Notes: a model not told the origin generated them from the letters alone. Counted from the stretch's first letter, positions 44,025 through 57,075 are shown. The stretch is DNA of 64,000 bases from Aegilops tauschii subsp. strangulata (GCF_002575655.3 NC_053037.3:139697207-139761206), one strand, 5' to 3'. Program-made: numbers and translations.

Positions 44025-47000
44025 TCATGTTGTATTGTCCGATGGAGCACCATAACCCTCGCCTTCATTTCCCCTAGGCTCCTGAACAACATAGCAAATG
44101 TCTGATAGTCTGGTTTCAAAACCATGCATATCTTGACGACATTGAGCAATGTTTCTCCTTGTTTCACAAAGGGTCTCTGTTAGGGAATGGACTTGTGTCT
44201 GGAGCGCAGATACAACATTGCTTTGAGCTTGCATATCTTGATCATGAGGCAGTTTGGACGATATTGCCTTAACAACCAACCCAGTATTACGCAGGAACGT
44301 GCTTTTGGCACTGTTAGTGGACAGGTACTGCCCACTGCAGCAAGAGCTGACATTGCGGTTATAGTTGCCTCGCCACCTTCAGAAGGTGGCGGTTCCACCA
44401 TTTTTTCCATAGCTCGCTGAAAAGTTGAGGTTTTACATTAGTAGTACCAGAACAGAAGATATTAAGGAGGCAGCAAAACCAAACAAAGTAGCTTTGGTCT
44501 ATATACAGAACTTATTCTGGTGAACCCATGTAAAATATTAGTTGTATTTTATTGCAAAGTACATAATAAAACCAGGTTCCATACATATGACCATGTACCA
44601 TCGCTAATGTATTGTCTATTTCTTCACATTGTATTGAGGGCTAAGGATAAAGAGACGAAGTTTATAATACGGTAAGCATAGTATGACATCATTCATATCA
44701 CAAAACAACTGAGAACAGACAAACAGGCAATTGTAACGTTGTGTGGGCAAGTCTAGCACGGAACTAGATTACGGGTCAAGATCAAAGGAACATCACTCCT
44801 CTCTTTTAAACCTTGTAAGGTGCAATGATACGCTAAGACAATTGTGTATAAAATTGAAAAGAGTAATAGACATTGGCTGCAAACCATGCAGTTCAAGGCA
44901 CAAGTCAGAGTAAGTAGTAGTTAAAAGGCATGAGGATTAAGGACTTACAACAGCGGCTTTGACTGGTGTCGTCATGCCCTTCTTCTTGCTGGTGTGACAG
45001 TCCTTGAAGATTCCCACAGCATTTGGTTCAGGTACTTTTTGGTCCTTGCGGGCTTTCCTCTGCATTTCAAACAAGTCAATATAGATCTAATAATATGGTA
45101 CAGCGAAAAGAGTGAAACAACAGCTAATTACAAGAGCCTCGCAGTGTGCAATATAGCTACGAGATCCTGTCGTCTGTTGAAATTTCACTTTCGTACGGTT
45201 GGCCTTGTTCTTTGAACAGTTCACCTACAAGAAGATAGATTTGTGTGGCACATGCGTAAATAGGACTTCAACATGCGATCTGATCACATATATATAATGT
45301 ACCTGATACATCGGATCAGACCAGTGTTTAACAAGGCCCCTCCAGTCTTCATCCGATATATTTTCCACTGGAGATGTTTGGGAAAGTTCACTGTTAGCCT
45401 TGCCTTCAAAGTGAGTTTTCCTCAAGTTATACCGATACTGTCGTAGAGCAGACTTGAAAACATGGGTGCAAGCTTGTCTGGTTGCATCATCTTGGCTATC
45501 CAACTTGAACCTCATCTGTTGAAAATTATGGGAGTCTCATTATCAGCAACCTAGAAAGTATGGGACAGAGCAAGACGATATTACTAGTTTCCATACATAA
45601 CCATACTTACAGATAAATGGTCGAGGAAGGTGTTGAATAGGTTTTCGTCTTTGTCATTCCTGTACTGAATCCATGTTGGGAGGATACGTACATGACACCT
45701 AACGGCAACCGCTGCCTCCGATACTAACTTGGCTGACTCTGTAGCATCACGTGGCCTTTTTAAACCTGCCTCAAAACGGATCTCCATTCTTCCTCCTCTA
45801 GATTTAGTTAACCTATCGAGCATTATCCGTGATGTTTGTTTCCTCTTGCGCCTAGGTGCTAGTCCAACAACGAACATAGGAAGTGTTAGTGTACATCAAA
45901 CTATGAGACTACATATAAAGAAGCATGCAACTGTAACTTGACTCCAGCAACTACCTTCTTGTTGTTGAAGCTCACAAGGTTCATCTGATATTGCCAACTC
46001 GTCTTGTGTCAAGAGTGCTTGGGAAGTAGTGTCAGGTGGCAAGGGAGATTGGAAACGTGATGCTAGCTCAGTTGACACACGAGTAAGTCGTGCAGCTGGT
46101 AGTACTGTGGTAGGTGTTGCAAGAACTAGGGCTGTCTCTACTTGTTTGGTGGCAGCTATTTGTTTCTGTTTGGCTTTTTTTGCAACTCGTGTAGCATGGG
46201 ATGCCGTGTTTATAGAATTTTCCGCTGGACTTTGACCTTCTGTTGCACCATCAGTACCAGCAGAATCTGTAGGATTCATCCGCTTCTCATTCCCTGCCAT
46301 TCTGTGTTTCTTCCTCTTTCTCTGTGCCATGTTAAGTCAAGCCGACAAGAAAACGAATAACAATTTAGTTCTTCAGAACAAATTGATGCGTGATGCAGAC
46401 GAACTGAACTTTGATGTTAGACAACCACATGATAGGAGGATGTAACATGTATGAAAAACAGGACAGAAGAGATAACCAGAACTATGATGTGTAAACTAAG
46501 AAGAAGACATTTCACCAAATTAGAAGCAATGCAATGGAAGGTAGACACCATATGAAAGATGCTACAAATATCGCTCTGCCAAGTTAACAGTGTCTCATCA
46601 TAAATGGCGTTTAAACAAATGTGAAGCAGTACAAGAAATAAATCATATGCAAGATTCAAACAACATCACACTACCATGTTAGAGGTCTCTCGTCATTAGT
46701 GCCATTGCATATTCACAGCTTATGATGTGTAAACTAAGGAGAAGGCATTTCAACAAATTAGAAGCAATGAAAGCTAGACACCATAAGAAAGATGCAACGA
46801 ATATCACTCTACCAAGTTAAAACTGTCTCGTCATAAGTGACATTTCAACAAATTAGTAGTACAAGCTAGAAAAGAATGTGAGATGTAACCTATATCACAC
46901 TCTGAAGTCAAACGTGTCTTATGATAAGTGATTGTTGCAGGTTACACAACAGTAGTAATTTGATGTAAGAACATGGTGTGATAGACAGATATTGTATGTT

Positions 47001-49603
47001 CTAGAAACAGGAACACGTGTCTTATTCAAGTATAATGTGTAAAGTAAGCAGATGGAATTCAACAAAATTAGAATCAATACAAGCTAGACATCACACATAA
47101 CATGCAACCACATATAATAGTGCCAAGTTAGAGGGAGCACCGGTGATGCTGCACTAGGGGAGACGTGCTCATCATAAACACGGCTTTGTTGAGTGTCTAT
47201 GCATGTGTTGTCTTGGAAATCATCTTGGGGTGTGGAGGAGTAGAAACTGTAGAGGCCCTCCGTTCGGAAGGAGCACCTTTATCCGCTGCCTTGCTAACTT
47301 CCTTCCGCTTTATTGATTTTGAATTGTCAAGTAAAACCGACAAGAAAAAGCAATAAAATTCTCTCTTCAGAACTCATTCATGCATGATACTGACAATCAC
47401 TACTTTGATGTAAGGCAAACACATGATACCAGGATGGAATATGTACGAAAAACAGGACGGCATGGCATGTTCACAACTGTTTGTGTAAACTAAGCAGAAA
47501 CCATTCCAGCAAATAAGAAGCAATGCAAGCTAGACACCACATGAAAGATGCAACCAATATGACTCTGCCAAGTTAAAAGCGTCCCATCATAAATGGAATT
47601 TCAACAAATTAGAAGCAGCGCATGCTATAAATCATATGAAAGATGCAACTAATATCGCACTGCATATACTAAAGGTGTCTCCTCATGTTGATTGATGCGG
47701 GATACAAAAAAACAATAGTTTTATGTAAGGACATGCTTAATAGACAGATGTACTATGTACTAAATACAGGAAGGCATGTCACATTAACAGGTATAATGTA
47801 TAAGCTAAGCAGACTAGCACATGCAGTTTAACCAGATTGGAAGAATTACAATCTAGACACCATATGCAACATGCAACCACATATCACGCTGCCAAGTTAG
47901 AGCAAGCACCTGCGATGCTAGTGTAGGGGAAATGCTATAATCAACTACAGAGCTACGTTCACTATCTTCATCTAGCATTTCTGTTTCTTGAGAATCATGT
48001 CGGGAGGCTGACACTTCATTCTTTAAATGAGGAGTAGTCCCCTTGCCTGCCTGCCTCGTCATAAGTGATTGATGAGGGATACACAAGAACATTAGTTTGA
48101 TGTAAGAACATGGTTAATACACAGATGTACTAGTATGTACCAAAAACAGAAAGGCATGTCATATTCAAAGGTATAATGTGTAAGCTAAGCAGATGCAATT
48201 TAACCAAATTGGAAGCAATACAAGCTAGACATTCGGCTGGAGTGGTGAGCATGATCATCTAGGACCTGAGAGCCTGGTGGGAGGCGGGCTGCTTGACCAC
48301 CATCGCAGCTTTTTAATTGGCTTCCAGGTGATTCCTATCTTTGCTGGGCTTGTCACTGGCTCGGCCAGTGCCCTGACTAGCTATTTGTCTTCTGGTGCTC
48401 ACGGGATGGTGGTTCATGTAAAAACAATATCTTTCCTCATCTTACCGACTTCGGCCTTTCGAATACAAGCTAGACACCATATGGAACATGCAACCACATA
48501 TGACACCGTGAAGTTAAAGCAAGCACCTGGGATGGTGGTTCATTGCGAGCGAGGTCATCAACTCCAGAGCTACGTTTACCGTCTCCATCTGCTGACACTG
48601 CACCCTTTATAGCGCTGTAACGTGTCTTGCCTACCCGCATATGAAGCTAGAGCGACTTCTCTCTTTTCTTTTTGGCTTCTCTCATGGCAGCAGAGTCTGA
48701 AATACCCTTGCATAAAAACACAATAGTGAGAGTAAGGGTGAAGTGTGTGCAGAACTAGTGTACTGTAAAAGTAGCAGATAGCAGGTGGCTGAAAAATAAA
48801 TGACAGGAGACATATGATAGCTCTACAACATTGCATGGCAAACAAAATTAGATTATACTCCGTATGATTTTGTAATATATGAGCACAGGAAATGCAGGTA
48901 CTCCTCCAGCACACCACCACATGTGGTCATATCTAAGATAACAGTCGACTGAAAATAAATAGGTCAGTCGATTTTTTTTAATGAACCGTCCGATCTATAA
49001 GGAACGGGCAGATGGCCTTCGTCTACCTCCCGCAAGTCACTGTTGACGATCTTTCTCGAACCGCCAGTGACCACCGGCCCAGACCCCTGCCTCCGCCACC
49101 CCGCCCTCCCATCGACCTCACACCACCGCCGTGCTTGGCAGCGCCCCCAGGCCATCCCTTTAATCCCGGCCGACCTCCAGATCGGGCGCCAGTAGCTCTA
49201 GGCCGCACACGCCCCTAAGATAAACACCAAGGCGCTGCTTCCCTAGTGTAATAGGCGTACTAGTGCCTGTTACGCCGGGGAATGCTTCCGTTAATTGGGA
49301 ATCAACTGGCCAGAAATTGAAATTCAGGGGGGCGACGGACCTCTAGCTAAGGTGAAATAGTATATGAGGAGAAACCTTGTGCATCGCGAGTTACTAGGAA
49401 CATCTAGTATCAAGAAGAAGCGGTCAACTAGTGTGTTCTGTGGGATGAATACCGTGCAAGCAGAGACGTAAGATTTGCACGAATAAGGGAAGAGGAGTAC
49501 CTTTTTTGGTTGCCGGTGTGGTCACCTCCACATGTCGCGCCGATCTTCTTCTTTTTACTGGGGAAACCGATGTTCTGGAGGGTGCAGGATTGGATGAACC
49601 CAT
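44025..49603 (-). pseudogene. TNP1/Ptta-like CACTA gene (Transposase_24 type), multi-exon
   Basis: Proposed exons on the minus strand are 49501-49603, 47911-48060 (uncertain), 45955-46322, 45611-45858, 45303-45515, 45132-45224, 44949-45059 and 44025-44416. Splice sites are mostly clear, e.g. donor GTAAGT at 45605-45610 and acceptors TTTCAACAG before 45515 and CTTTTCAG before 44416. Exon 1 is basic (SPVKRRRSARHVEVTTP), and the 46 kb exon starts with a KRKKHR stretch, possibly nuclear localisation. The central exons carry RIMLDRLTKSRGGRMEIRF, KRPRDATESAKLVSEAAVAV and NRTKVKFQQTTGSRSY, the pattern of the Ptta/En/Spm (PF03004) family. This family is thought to be the TnpA-like partner that binds element ends. 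The last exon has a helical C-terminus (SALQTQVHSLTETLCETRR), but a frame change near 44340 probably breaks the protein. Confidence 0.65.
46340..48780. repeat. Degenerate repeat blocks within introns of the TNP1-like gene
   Basis: Blocks with the words TTCAACAAATTAGAAGCAAT, ACAAGCTAGACACCATATG, AAAGATGCAACCAATAT and GCCAAGTTA recur at about 46500, 46740, 46850, 47060, 47500, 47600, 47830, 48190 and 48470. Three of them (near 47150, 47910 and 48530) end in exon-like stretches that share a donor CAG|GTGCTTGCT or similar. This suggests repeated duplication of an intron-exon unit. Confidence 0.7.
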
Positions 49604-50180
49604 GGCCAAATTGTTGACTGTGTTGTCGTGGCCGTATGTCGGCGGAGGGGAAGCAGATCCGAGGCGGCGAAGGACGGCGTAGCAGGAACAGCTCCGGTGC
49701 GGTGGAGGGTGGCGAAGTTGGAGCGGCAGCGGTGAGGCGCAGGACGGCGTGGTTGAACTGGCTCAGGTACGGACGGCTCGGCCTCGGCTTCAACTACTAG
49801 CCGTGGAGGGCGTTGCGGTTGAGGTTGCGGTGGACGACGACGTCGGGGTATCGGCTCCGGCGTGATGGAGGAGGGCGGCGGTTGATGGGTGGGATGGGTA
49901 GCGGACGGAGGACGCCGGGGTTTCGCGGCTGGTGGAGAGGTAGTTTTGGCGCCCACGGAGTACGAATGGGGAATCGGACGGGTGGGGGGAACCATGTTTC
50001 GGTCTGGGACGCGCTTGTTTTTGGCTTTTTTGAACAGAAGATGGGACGCGCTTGTTTGAAATTTGGGGAAAGTACAAACTTTGCCCCCCTCTTAAATTTC
50101 GGACCTACTGCGGGTCGGGGGTAGGATGGTAATCCCAGGTGTCCCAAATAGTGGGCGGGAGTGATTTTGGCAGCGCGCAT
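49604..50180 (-). promoter_or_regulatory. Upstream region of the TNP1-like gene
   Basis: GC-rich; proline-rich ORFs on both strands here look like composition effects rather than genes. On the minus strand the sequence lies upstream of the ATG at 49603, which is in a good context (GGCCATGG). Confidence 0.35.
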
Positions 50181-52554
50181 GTGTGCTTAGGCGGCCATTG
50201 TGTATGAATGTTTTTTGGTTGCGGTTGCGTGGCGTCTAGATGAAGCTACAAACCTACCCCGGTTTAGACCTTTGGACGTCGGGCCGGTAGGTTTCACGGG
50301 TCAGAGTTATTAGAAAAGTAATTTCCTTGTACTACCAAACATTGGTCTCACGCGGTTTCGGGCGAGTAGAGGCTCTTTTGGCGCTTCGTTCAAAATTTTG
50401 AAACACAAGCATTCACGTTTAGAGTACTCTTGAACTATTAGGATTGACCTAAATAGACAACGTTATATTTGACCTTGTATGTTTGAAAACCTCATTAAAT
50501 TATTCGCTTCTTTTTGAAATTTTGACACTTGAAAATCCTTTAACTACGATTATTTTGGAATGGAGGAGCTAAATTTGAATCTATTTTGTACACGACTACA
50601 TATGCTATTATGTACAAAATCAGAGCAAAGATTGGTGCCCCCATAATTTAGGTATGGTTTACAAATGCCATGATATCAAATTCAAATAATTGAATGGACT
50701 TCATGTTGAATTCGATTTTTTAAACCACCTTAAGTTGAGAAATGTATGCTAGTTCATAGGTAGCTATTTATAATGTCCATTGTGTAACTTTCGTATGTAT
50801 AATGTGCTTTACACACACAACATGAACTATACTCACGTTTATATTCGATTGCTAAAGCGATGCATTGTCTGGAGTTCAAAATACTAACTATGTGGATCAA
50901 TTGTGCCGAATAATAACATAGACATGCTCAAATTCGATAGAATCTAGATGTTTGATGGATCAATGACCGCTCCTTACGCGAATTGCAAATATCATGATCC
51001 CATCCTAATATTTGGATACAATTTATATCTTTAATCAATGTGTAAACTAGTCTTTTACGTGTAGTTTCACTCTCCATCAGTGGTCTCTCACACATGCTCA
51101 CACACTCTCTCCCGAGGTGTCTTTCTCGCACACATGCTCTAGATATAACCCTCCCTCCCTCTCGTAACCATTTATAACTGTTTTCACTAACCTTTATCGC
51201 AAGCACTCTTCCTCTCGCAAACATACACACGCACAATCCTCATCGACCCTTTCTATATACATGGACCTGCCTACGTGTCTCATGTACGCACATTATCTTT
51301 ACGCCTGTCTCTCACGCATTGTCTCACACCTCTCTTCCTAATCGACGAGTATGATTCTAGAAGAGCATTCTGTAGGATGCCCCTTAAAGTTAGGTTGGAT
51401 GAATAGTAATATCAGAGATAAAGGGGTTACCTTAGTCCGAGAACCTAGGGTTACAAATCCTAGCCGGCTTTGACAGTGGACATAGAGTCCTTCACAATTC
51501 TGCTATCTTTGTCTTGTACGACTAGTCATCCATGGGTCTTCCTAAATGCGTCACGGGCCGACCAATGTGGCGCAGGACGGAACCGAACGAAGGGCCTCAC
51601 CTTGACCCACCGGACCTCACGCGGTGACACACCCTCTGCCCCCACGTCTCATTATCTTCTCACACCCACACATACCAACACAAACACCACACACACATAA
51701 AATTTCTCCTGGTGCCTCTATTCCCTCCCCCCTTGCATATACACACTCAAGGGAATGGAATCTCTTGTCGTGATGTCATATTCGTCTCTCTCTCTCTCTA
51801 GACCACTCTCATTTCTCGTGCTATCTCTCCCACGCCCCCCCCCGTCGGCCCCTCTATCCATGCCTCTCTCGAATACGTAATACACACACATACCTCTCTA
51901 GGCCCCGCCAAATGCATCAACTACACATTCACACATGTTACATCACGTACCCCATTGATCTAAAAAGCCCTCTCTTCACGTTTATTTCACATACAACATT
52001 CCTTTTGAATAAAGTGTGGCCAAAAAATTATTTTAGAGTTTCTACATATATACAACATTACAAAGTTATATGGAGGAGTACGAACGCTAATTTGCATTGC
52101 ATGGTGCCCACAATGATATTTATTCCGCACTATGAATTTGTATATTTTTATACCATATACAAAGTTAGTCATAATAAAGAGAAACGAAGAGCATCTCTCT
52201 CTCTCCATCGCATACCCCCCATGTACGCCCCTTTCACGTATGCACACACAACTATCTCCAGGTCCTCTAAAAGTAAGCCCCCAGAAAATTCACGCATGTT
52301 TCATCTTTCTCTCGCGATATATGCAATGACGATCATTGTATTTGAAGCGAAAGCATGATACGTACATTGGACTTCAGAATCCACTCATTACGGTCACCAT
52401 TTACGTTTAGTGGTTATTATACAGTCACGGGCTCACCGTACAACTCTGTATTTGCTCATGACATGACTAGTTGACCAATTAAACGCTCCACGTGGCACCT
52501 CTAGTGTTGCATCACATTATCTCACTACCATCGTGCCCACCTGTCGACTTGTAT
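50181..52554. other. Central CACTA segment without a gene
   Basis: The left part is AT-rich. From about 51050 to 52340 it is rich in CTCTCTC and CACACA words, including a TC run at 51790-51800 and a run of C near 51836. No supported ORF, and no element ends were identified. Confidence 0.4.
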
Positions 52555-52829
52555 CTACTCTACATCTACACTCTTATAAAATACATAAAATACACTCTTA
52601 TAAAAAAACAGAGTTGGTGATGATGGTGTGCCTGCCATCCTGCAATATAGGCCGTCAGATTTATATCTGACGGATAGGAAGAAACTATGGCAATTTTGCA
52701 AAAAGGTACCCACACACCTCTCCACATTTGCAAATAAGGCCTTCCCTCGTTCATCCTTTTCTCTCACAAGATAAACAAGTCATACAAATGCATCTTGATG
52801 TTACGTGCAACGCACGGGCATCTTGCTAG
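52555..52829 (+). mobile_element. Short Helitron-like element, plus orientation
   Basis: Starts TCTACTCTACATCTACACTC and continues with TTATAAAA. Ends with a hairpin CGTGC-AAC-GCACG (52804-52816), a short gap, CTAG, then T, as in non-autonomous grass Helitrons. Contains GAGTTGGTGATGATGGTGTG and GGCCGTCAGATTTATATCTG. No coding capacity. A relative lies in the opposite orientation at 59653-59865. Confidence 0.6.
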
Positions 52830-52959
52830 TAAGAATGAAAACAAACGACAAAAAAATATTTGGACGGTGGTTCGAAGTCATGACCGCGGGCACAGCGGAC
52901 AAGGTGGCCTTGTATTGGTATGCTGAGCCATCTGTTTTAACACACAGGAGCTGGTGTGG

Positions 52960-53215
52960 TCATTATACACACACGCACACATGCACACGAACTGCATCCA
53001 TGCAACACTCACACAAACACATGCACCCACGCACGCACGCAACACTCACACGTACACACGCAGCCACGCACGCACGCACGCAACACTCACATGCACACAC
53101 GCAACACTCACATGCACACACACACGCATGCATGCACACACCAGTACACCACATGACCAACACACACTCTCACGCTCAAGTGCTCAACCTACACGTGCAT
53201 GCGCACACATCAGGC
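52960..53215. repeat. CA/ACGC-rich minisatellite
   Basis: Irregular repeats of CACGCACGCACGCAACACTC and CACATGCACACACG. The overlapping ORFs here are translation artefacts of the repeat. Confidence 0.85.
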
Positions 53216-55909
53216 CCTGACAGACACATACACAACCAGGTGATTCCCGCGCACGGGTTGGAGCCTTGTCGCGCCTGCGTAAATTTGTGTTTATCTGACC
53301 TTTTGCCTATGCGGACTGACAGGTGGGACCCACAAGGAACATGGTCAATTTAACTAGTCAACATGGTGCCACGCAGACTATTTGGCCGGTCAACAGAGTG
53401 CAATCCGATTCTGAACTGTGAGCAAGTGATCGTATAATCACCGCAAAACATATATAGTGATCGTAATCAGCTTATTCTGAAGTTCGGTGACCGTATTACG
53501 CTTTTCTCTCTGTAGGCCCTCCAAAACTACATCTCTACACGTTCTCGCATGTTACATCTAACAACTATGCAATACAGCACTACTGCTACACTCTAACACA
53601 ATAAATCATATGTGTTTTTAGTTTTACTAGATATCATATTGTTACTTATAATTATTCAGTTTTCATACATTAAAATTGCCTTTGAAATGTATGGCCAGTA
53701 TCATCTACCGCGCGGGAAAAATCCCGCCCTTTCCTGTTTAATCGGGTTTGTATCGATGGATCGTGCGAAACAGCAAAACTATAGTACTATACAGTACTAC
53801 AAGTGACAGTTCACTGGGCTGTCGTGTCGTCTACTCCTCCGTCGTAAGAGTGGAGCACTCGCTTTCATAAATCTTCTAGTCCCTTTCGCCGACATGTGGG
53901 ACATCAAGCTACCGGGTCCACGTGCCATACCGGAATACAGTGCAGAGCAGCCGGGGTAAAGCACCCCAGTCATGGCGCCGGCGTAGTAATGAGCAATGAG
54001 GCGTCAAATCACAAAGTTGCACCTTTCCCGCAGTTAAGTTGGAGGGACGAAGCAACCATCATTTCACTCGTTGCTGAATCCGCTTCTCCCTCATCTTCTT
54101 CAACTTAACCACGTGTTGCTTCTGCCATTGTTCTGCCTCATGTGGGACGTGGATCGGCTTGGTAAAGCACTGACACGTGGGACCACATGTTAGCAAACCG
54201 CCAGGACAACGTCCTCCGAAAATAAGAAGCCTAATCCTAGACTTACAAAGGGCTAATTAGCTGCTACGTATACTTTCCATCTAATCTATATATGCCCCCT
54301 GATTTTCAGGTGGGGTGGGCCTAATCCTCTCCTTTAATCCAATCAAATAGTCCCACATCACATCAGTTCGTAACTTTACGTAAACCATTACGTGGATGTA
54401 GCATTGCTCAAATAAGAAACCTCCCCCGCCATCCGCGCGGCAAAATCACCTCCTTTTTACTAATCTTGATTCTATAATTTTTTAGATCAATATAATTGAG
54501 ATTTGTATAGATAGCACACATGAGCAAAACCAAGTGGTACGGTTAAGGGCATCCACAATGTGTAGCCAAATGTGAAAATAGCTTTTGGCATCGTGGGAAC
54601 CATTGTAGACGGTGTTGCCAAAGCCAAAAAGATGGAACCGAAGCTCCCTGATTGATTGATTGAAGGAATAGAAAAATGCAACGTCTCTCCTCTTTCTCCC
54701 ATGCTTGGACGCATGTAGTACAGTATAGAGCACAGAGTCTACTCCCCTGTCCCTTCTATCACAAATCACAAAGCAGTGAGGCGTCAAATCACAAAAGCAC
54801 GAACGAAGCAACCATCATTTCACTCTTCGCTGACTCCGCTTCTCCATCGTCTTCTTCGAGAAACCATCTCACCGCACTAGTACTCCTAGTAGTACTAGTA
54901 AAGGACTTCCTGGATGCAAATAAGGCGGTTGTCTCGGCTTGCAGGCGGCACTTGCGAACGACTTACCGTGGTCTCCCTCAATGGTGTTCTCCGTCGAACG
55001 CACTTCGCCAAACCACCAAAAAAAAGATATCGTCGACGTCACCGCAATGGGGAAGGAAGTCAAATATAGTTACTACCTCCATTTTTTTGTACACAAGGCC
55101 AGTATATCAAAATTACAATTTGCAAAGGGCCACTAACACTAATCGAGGCAAAATTGATGGGGTTAGCAACCAAGGACATTAATATCCCCTGCATGCATGC
55201 GGAAGTGAGAAGGTTGGTTTGCATGGCGCTGCATTAATCAAGCGATGAGGAGTGAGATGGTTAGCTCTTTGGTCTTTGGAGAAAAAATATGCATTAATTG
55301 ACACGTGAAACGAGGATTTGTATCGATTAAATCCCGCGAAGGAAAACCCCGCCTTTCTTTTTTAACACTAGTACTCCTAGTACGTACGTACTTATCCTAT
55401 TTGGGTCTAGGCCTTGCATTGCCAAACTTCGCCACACATTTTTGCCAAGCTTGCCTAAAGTTTTCAAAATGAGAAGGAGGTACACTTGCGCACGGTGTCG
55501 CGGTCGCACCGCACCCTCACATGGTCGCTCCTGCACGCCGCGGTCGCACCGCACCCTCACACAGTCGCTCCTGCATGCCGCAAACCCAACCAAGGGAACG
55601 CACCCTCACTGACACGTGTTGTCGCATGTGAACAAACCAAACTCAGCCATCCTATCGCTGACACATAATTTTCGTTCATAGAGTATGTTTATCCAACCAC
55701 ATGTTGGGGAGTATCCGTACGGCCCATGCGGTGGTCTGTTGGGGAAGAAGAAGAGGTGAGGAAGAAGGAAAGAAGGGTTAGGAGACGTAGGATATTCATC
55801 CAACCGCCTGAAATGGTAGACTGACCCAAGTCAGGCGACTTGCGTAACAAATATATGTTTTTACACAGCAAAAGATCCATAAAAACAACAACATAAAGAA
55901 AAACTATCA
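53216..55909. other. Central CACTA segment of duplicated modules
   Basis: Contains copies of sequence also found directly upstream of the TNP2 gene: GCGCGGGAAAAATCCCGCCC with GTATCGATGGATCG at about 53708-53765, a weaker copy at about 55315-55365, and CACGTGGGACCACATG near 54173. A direct duplication (GAGGCGTCAAATCACAAA ... ACGAAGCAACCATCATTTCACTC) occurs at about 53998-54110 and 54778-54870. A 40 bp tandem pair lies at 55501-55580. No gene recognised. Confidence 0.55.
55501..55580. repeat. 40 bp tandem duplication
   Basis: Two copies of a unit beginning CGGTCGCACCGCACCCTCAC and ending CTGCACGCCG or CTGCATGCCG. A single related copy precedes the TNP2 gene near 60325. Confidence 0.85.
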
Positions 55910-56737
55910 CTACTCGCGGAAAGAGACGGCCTCGTCGTCTTTGGCTGCCGGCGCGAACCAGCCGTCGCTGCCGACGTGTGTCTCCGCACCGTGGTTGTCC
56001 TCGGCCTCCAGCTACTCGTTCAAGCAGAGCGTGCGGGCGCTCTGCACGGACGAGAGCACAGCCTGGTTCAAGTCGAGGACGTCTGGTTCCGCCTGCAGGA
56101 GGGCCTCGATGGCAGCGGCATCCGCGCGCTCCGCGTCGAGTCGAGCCTCCGCCGCCCGGTTCAAGTCCAGGACGTCCGGTTCCGCTTGCAGGAGGGCGTC
56201 GATGAGAATGGCATCTGCGCGCTCTGCGTCGAGTCGAGCCTCTGCCGCCCGGTTCAAGTCCAGGACATCCGGTTTCGCCTGCAGGAGGGCCTCGATGGCA
56301 GCGGCATCCGCGCGCTCCGCCTCAAGTTGAGCCTCCGCCGCCCGGTTCACATCCACGGCATCCGGTTCCGCCTGCAGGAGAGCCTCGATGGCAGCGGCAT
56401 GCGCGCGCTCCGCGTTGAGTTGAGCCTCTGCCTCCCGGTCCTCCTTTAGTATCGCCATGTTGAACCGCTGGTCCGCCTGCACCATGGGGGACTCGGACGC
56501 CGGCACGAAGTCGACGTCCATCATCTCATACCCATCGGGGGCCTTCTGCGCCGCGACCTCCGCCATGAACATTGGATCGGCTTCCTCCTCCTTGTAGCTT
56601 GGCTCCAGAGAACTCGGGGATTGGCCTGCCGCAAAGCGAGCTTGGGAACGGAGGTCTGTGGCGCCGACCGCCACCGCGATTTCTGTGCGGCACTCCGGCG
56701 TCAGCATCTTGTAGTAAGTAATCTTGCGGCGCACCAT
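55910..56737 (-). CDS. Unknown protein with four 31-residue repeats, late in-frame stop
   Basis: The minus-strand ATG at 56737 has the context GCCATGG and opens 241 codons to a TAG at 56012-56014. The same frame then stays open for 33 more codons to a stop at 55910-55912, so the original C-terminus was probably longer. The N-terminus (MVRRKITYYKMLTPECRTE) is basic, and a middle part is acidic (KAPDGYEMMDVDFVPA). Residues of about 105-230 form four repeats of 31, each close to AEAQLEAERADAAAIEALLQ followed by AEPDVLDLNRA. The pattern predicts helices. I do not recognise the family. It lies inside the CACTA element between the two transposition genes and could be captured cargo, or a gene of an unrecognised nested element. 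Confidence 0.5.
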
Positions 56738-57075
56738 GGCTTTCCGGCGAACTAGGGGACGCTTGATGTGGGCTAGGGGATCGAAAGGTGGGGGAATGGG
56801 CCGGAGATTTGGTGTGGTTTTAGGGCAGTGGCTGGCATAGGCCGAGTAGCGAAGGTTCTAGTGTGAATAGTGGTTCCGGTGACGACCGGTCAATCGGTTT
56901 TGACTGTACATCGCTCTTGTCGCGTTCGTGTTGCAGCCCGGCATGCTGGACCCTCCACGTCGCTCACCAAATGGAACGCGCTTCGTCTTGCGTTTTCGCT
57001 CGCTTGTGGGACCGCAGTTGAGAGCAAACCGACGTCCCTCCCCCTCCCCCGCCCGCGTCATTTATTATACCACCA
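56738..57075 (-). promoter_or_regulatory. Upstream region of the repeat protein ORF
   Basis: Holds another copy (about 56970-57045) of the AACGCGCTTCGTCTTGC ... GAGCAAACCGACG module that also lies upstream of TNP2 (about 60380-60440). No clear TATA box was assigned. Confidence 0.35.

Noticed and set aside
49555..49995. Proline-rich 146-codon minus-strand ORF
   Set aside because: Composition of a GC-rich segment read in an off frame; the adjacent frame carries the better-supported exon 49501-49603 with a proper donor.
52805..53353. 182-codon plus-strand ORF rich in His and Thr
   Set aside because: It is mostly the translation of a CA/ACGC minisatellite.
56012..56450. Plus-strand ORFs of 129 and 157 codons over the 93-base repeats
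   Set aside because: The minus-strand frame has a good start context, spans beyond the repeats at both ends and continues past its stop; the plus-strand frames exist only because the repeat unit length is a multiple of three.
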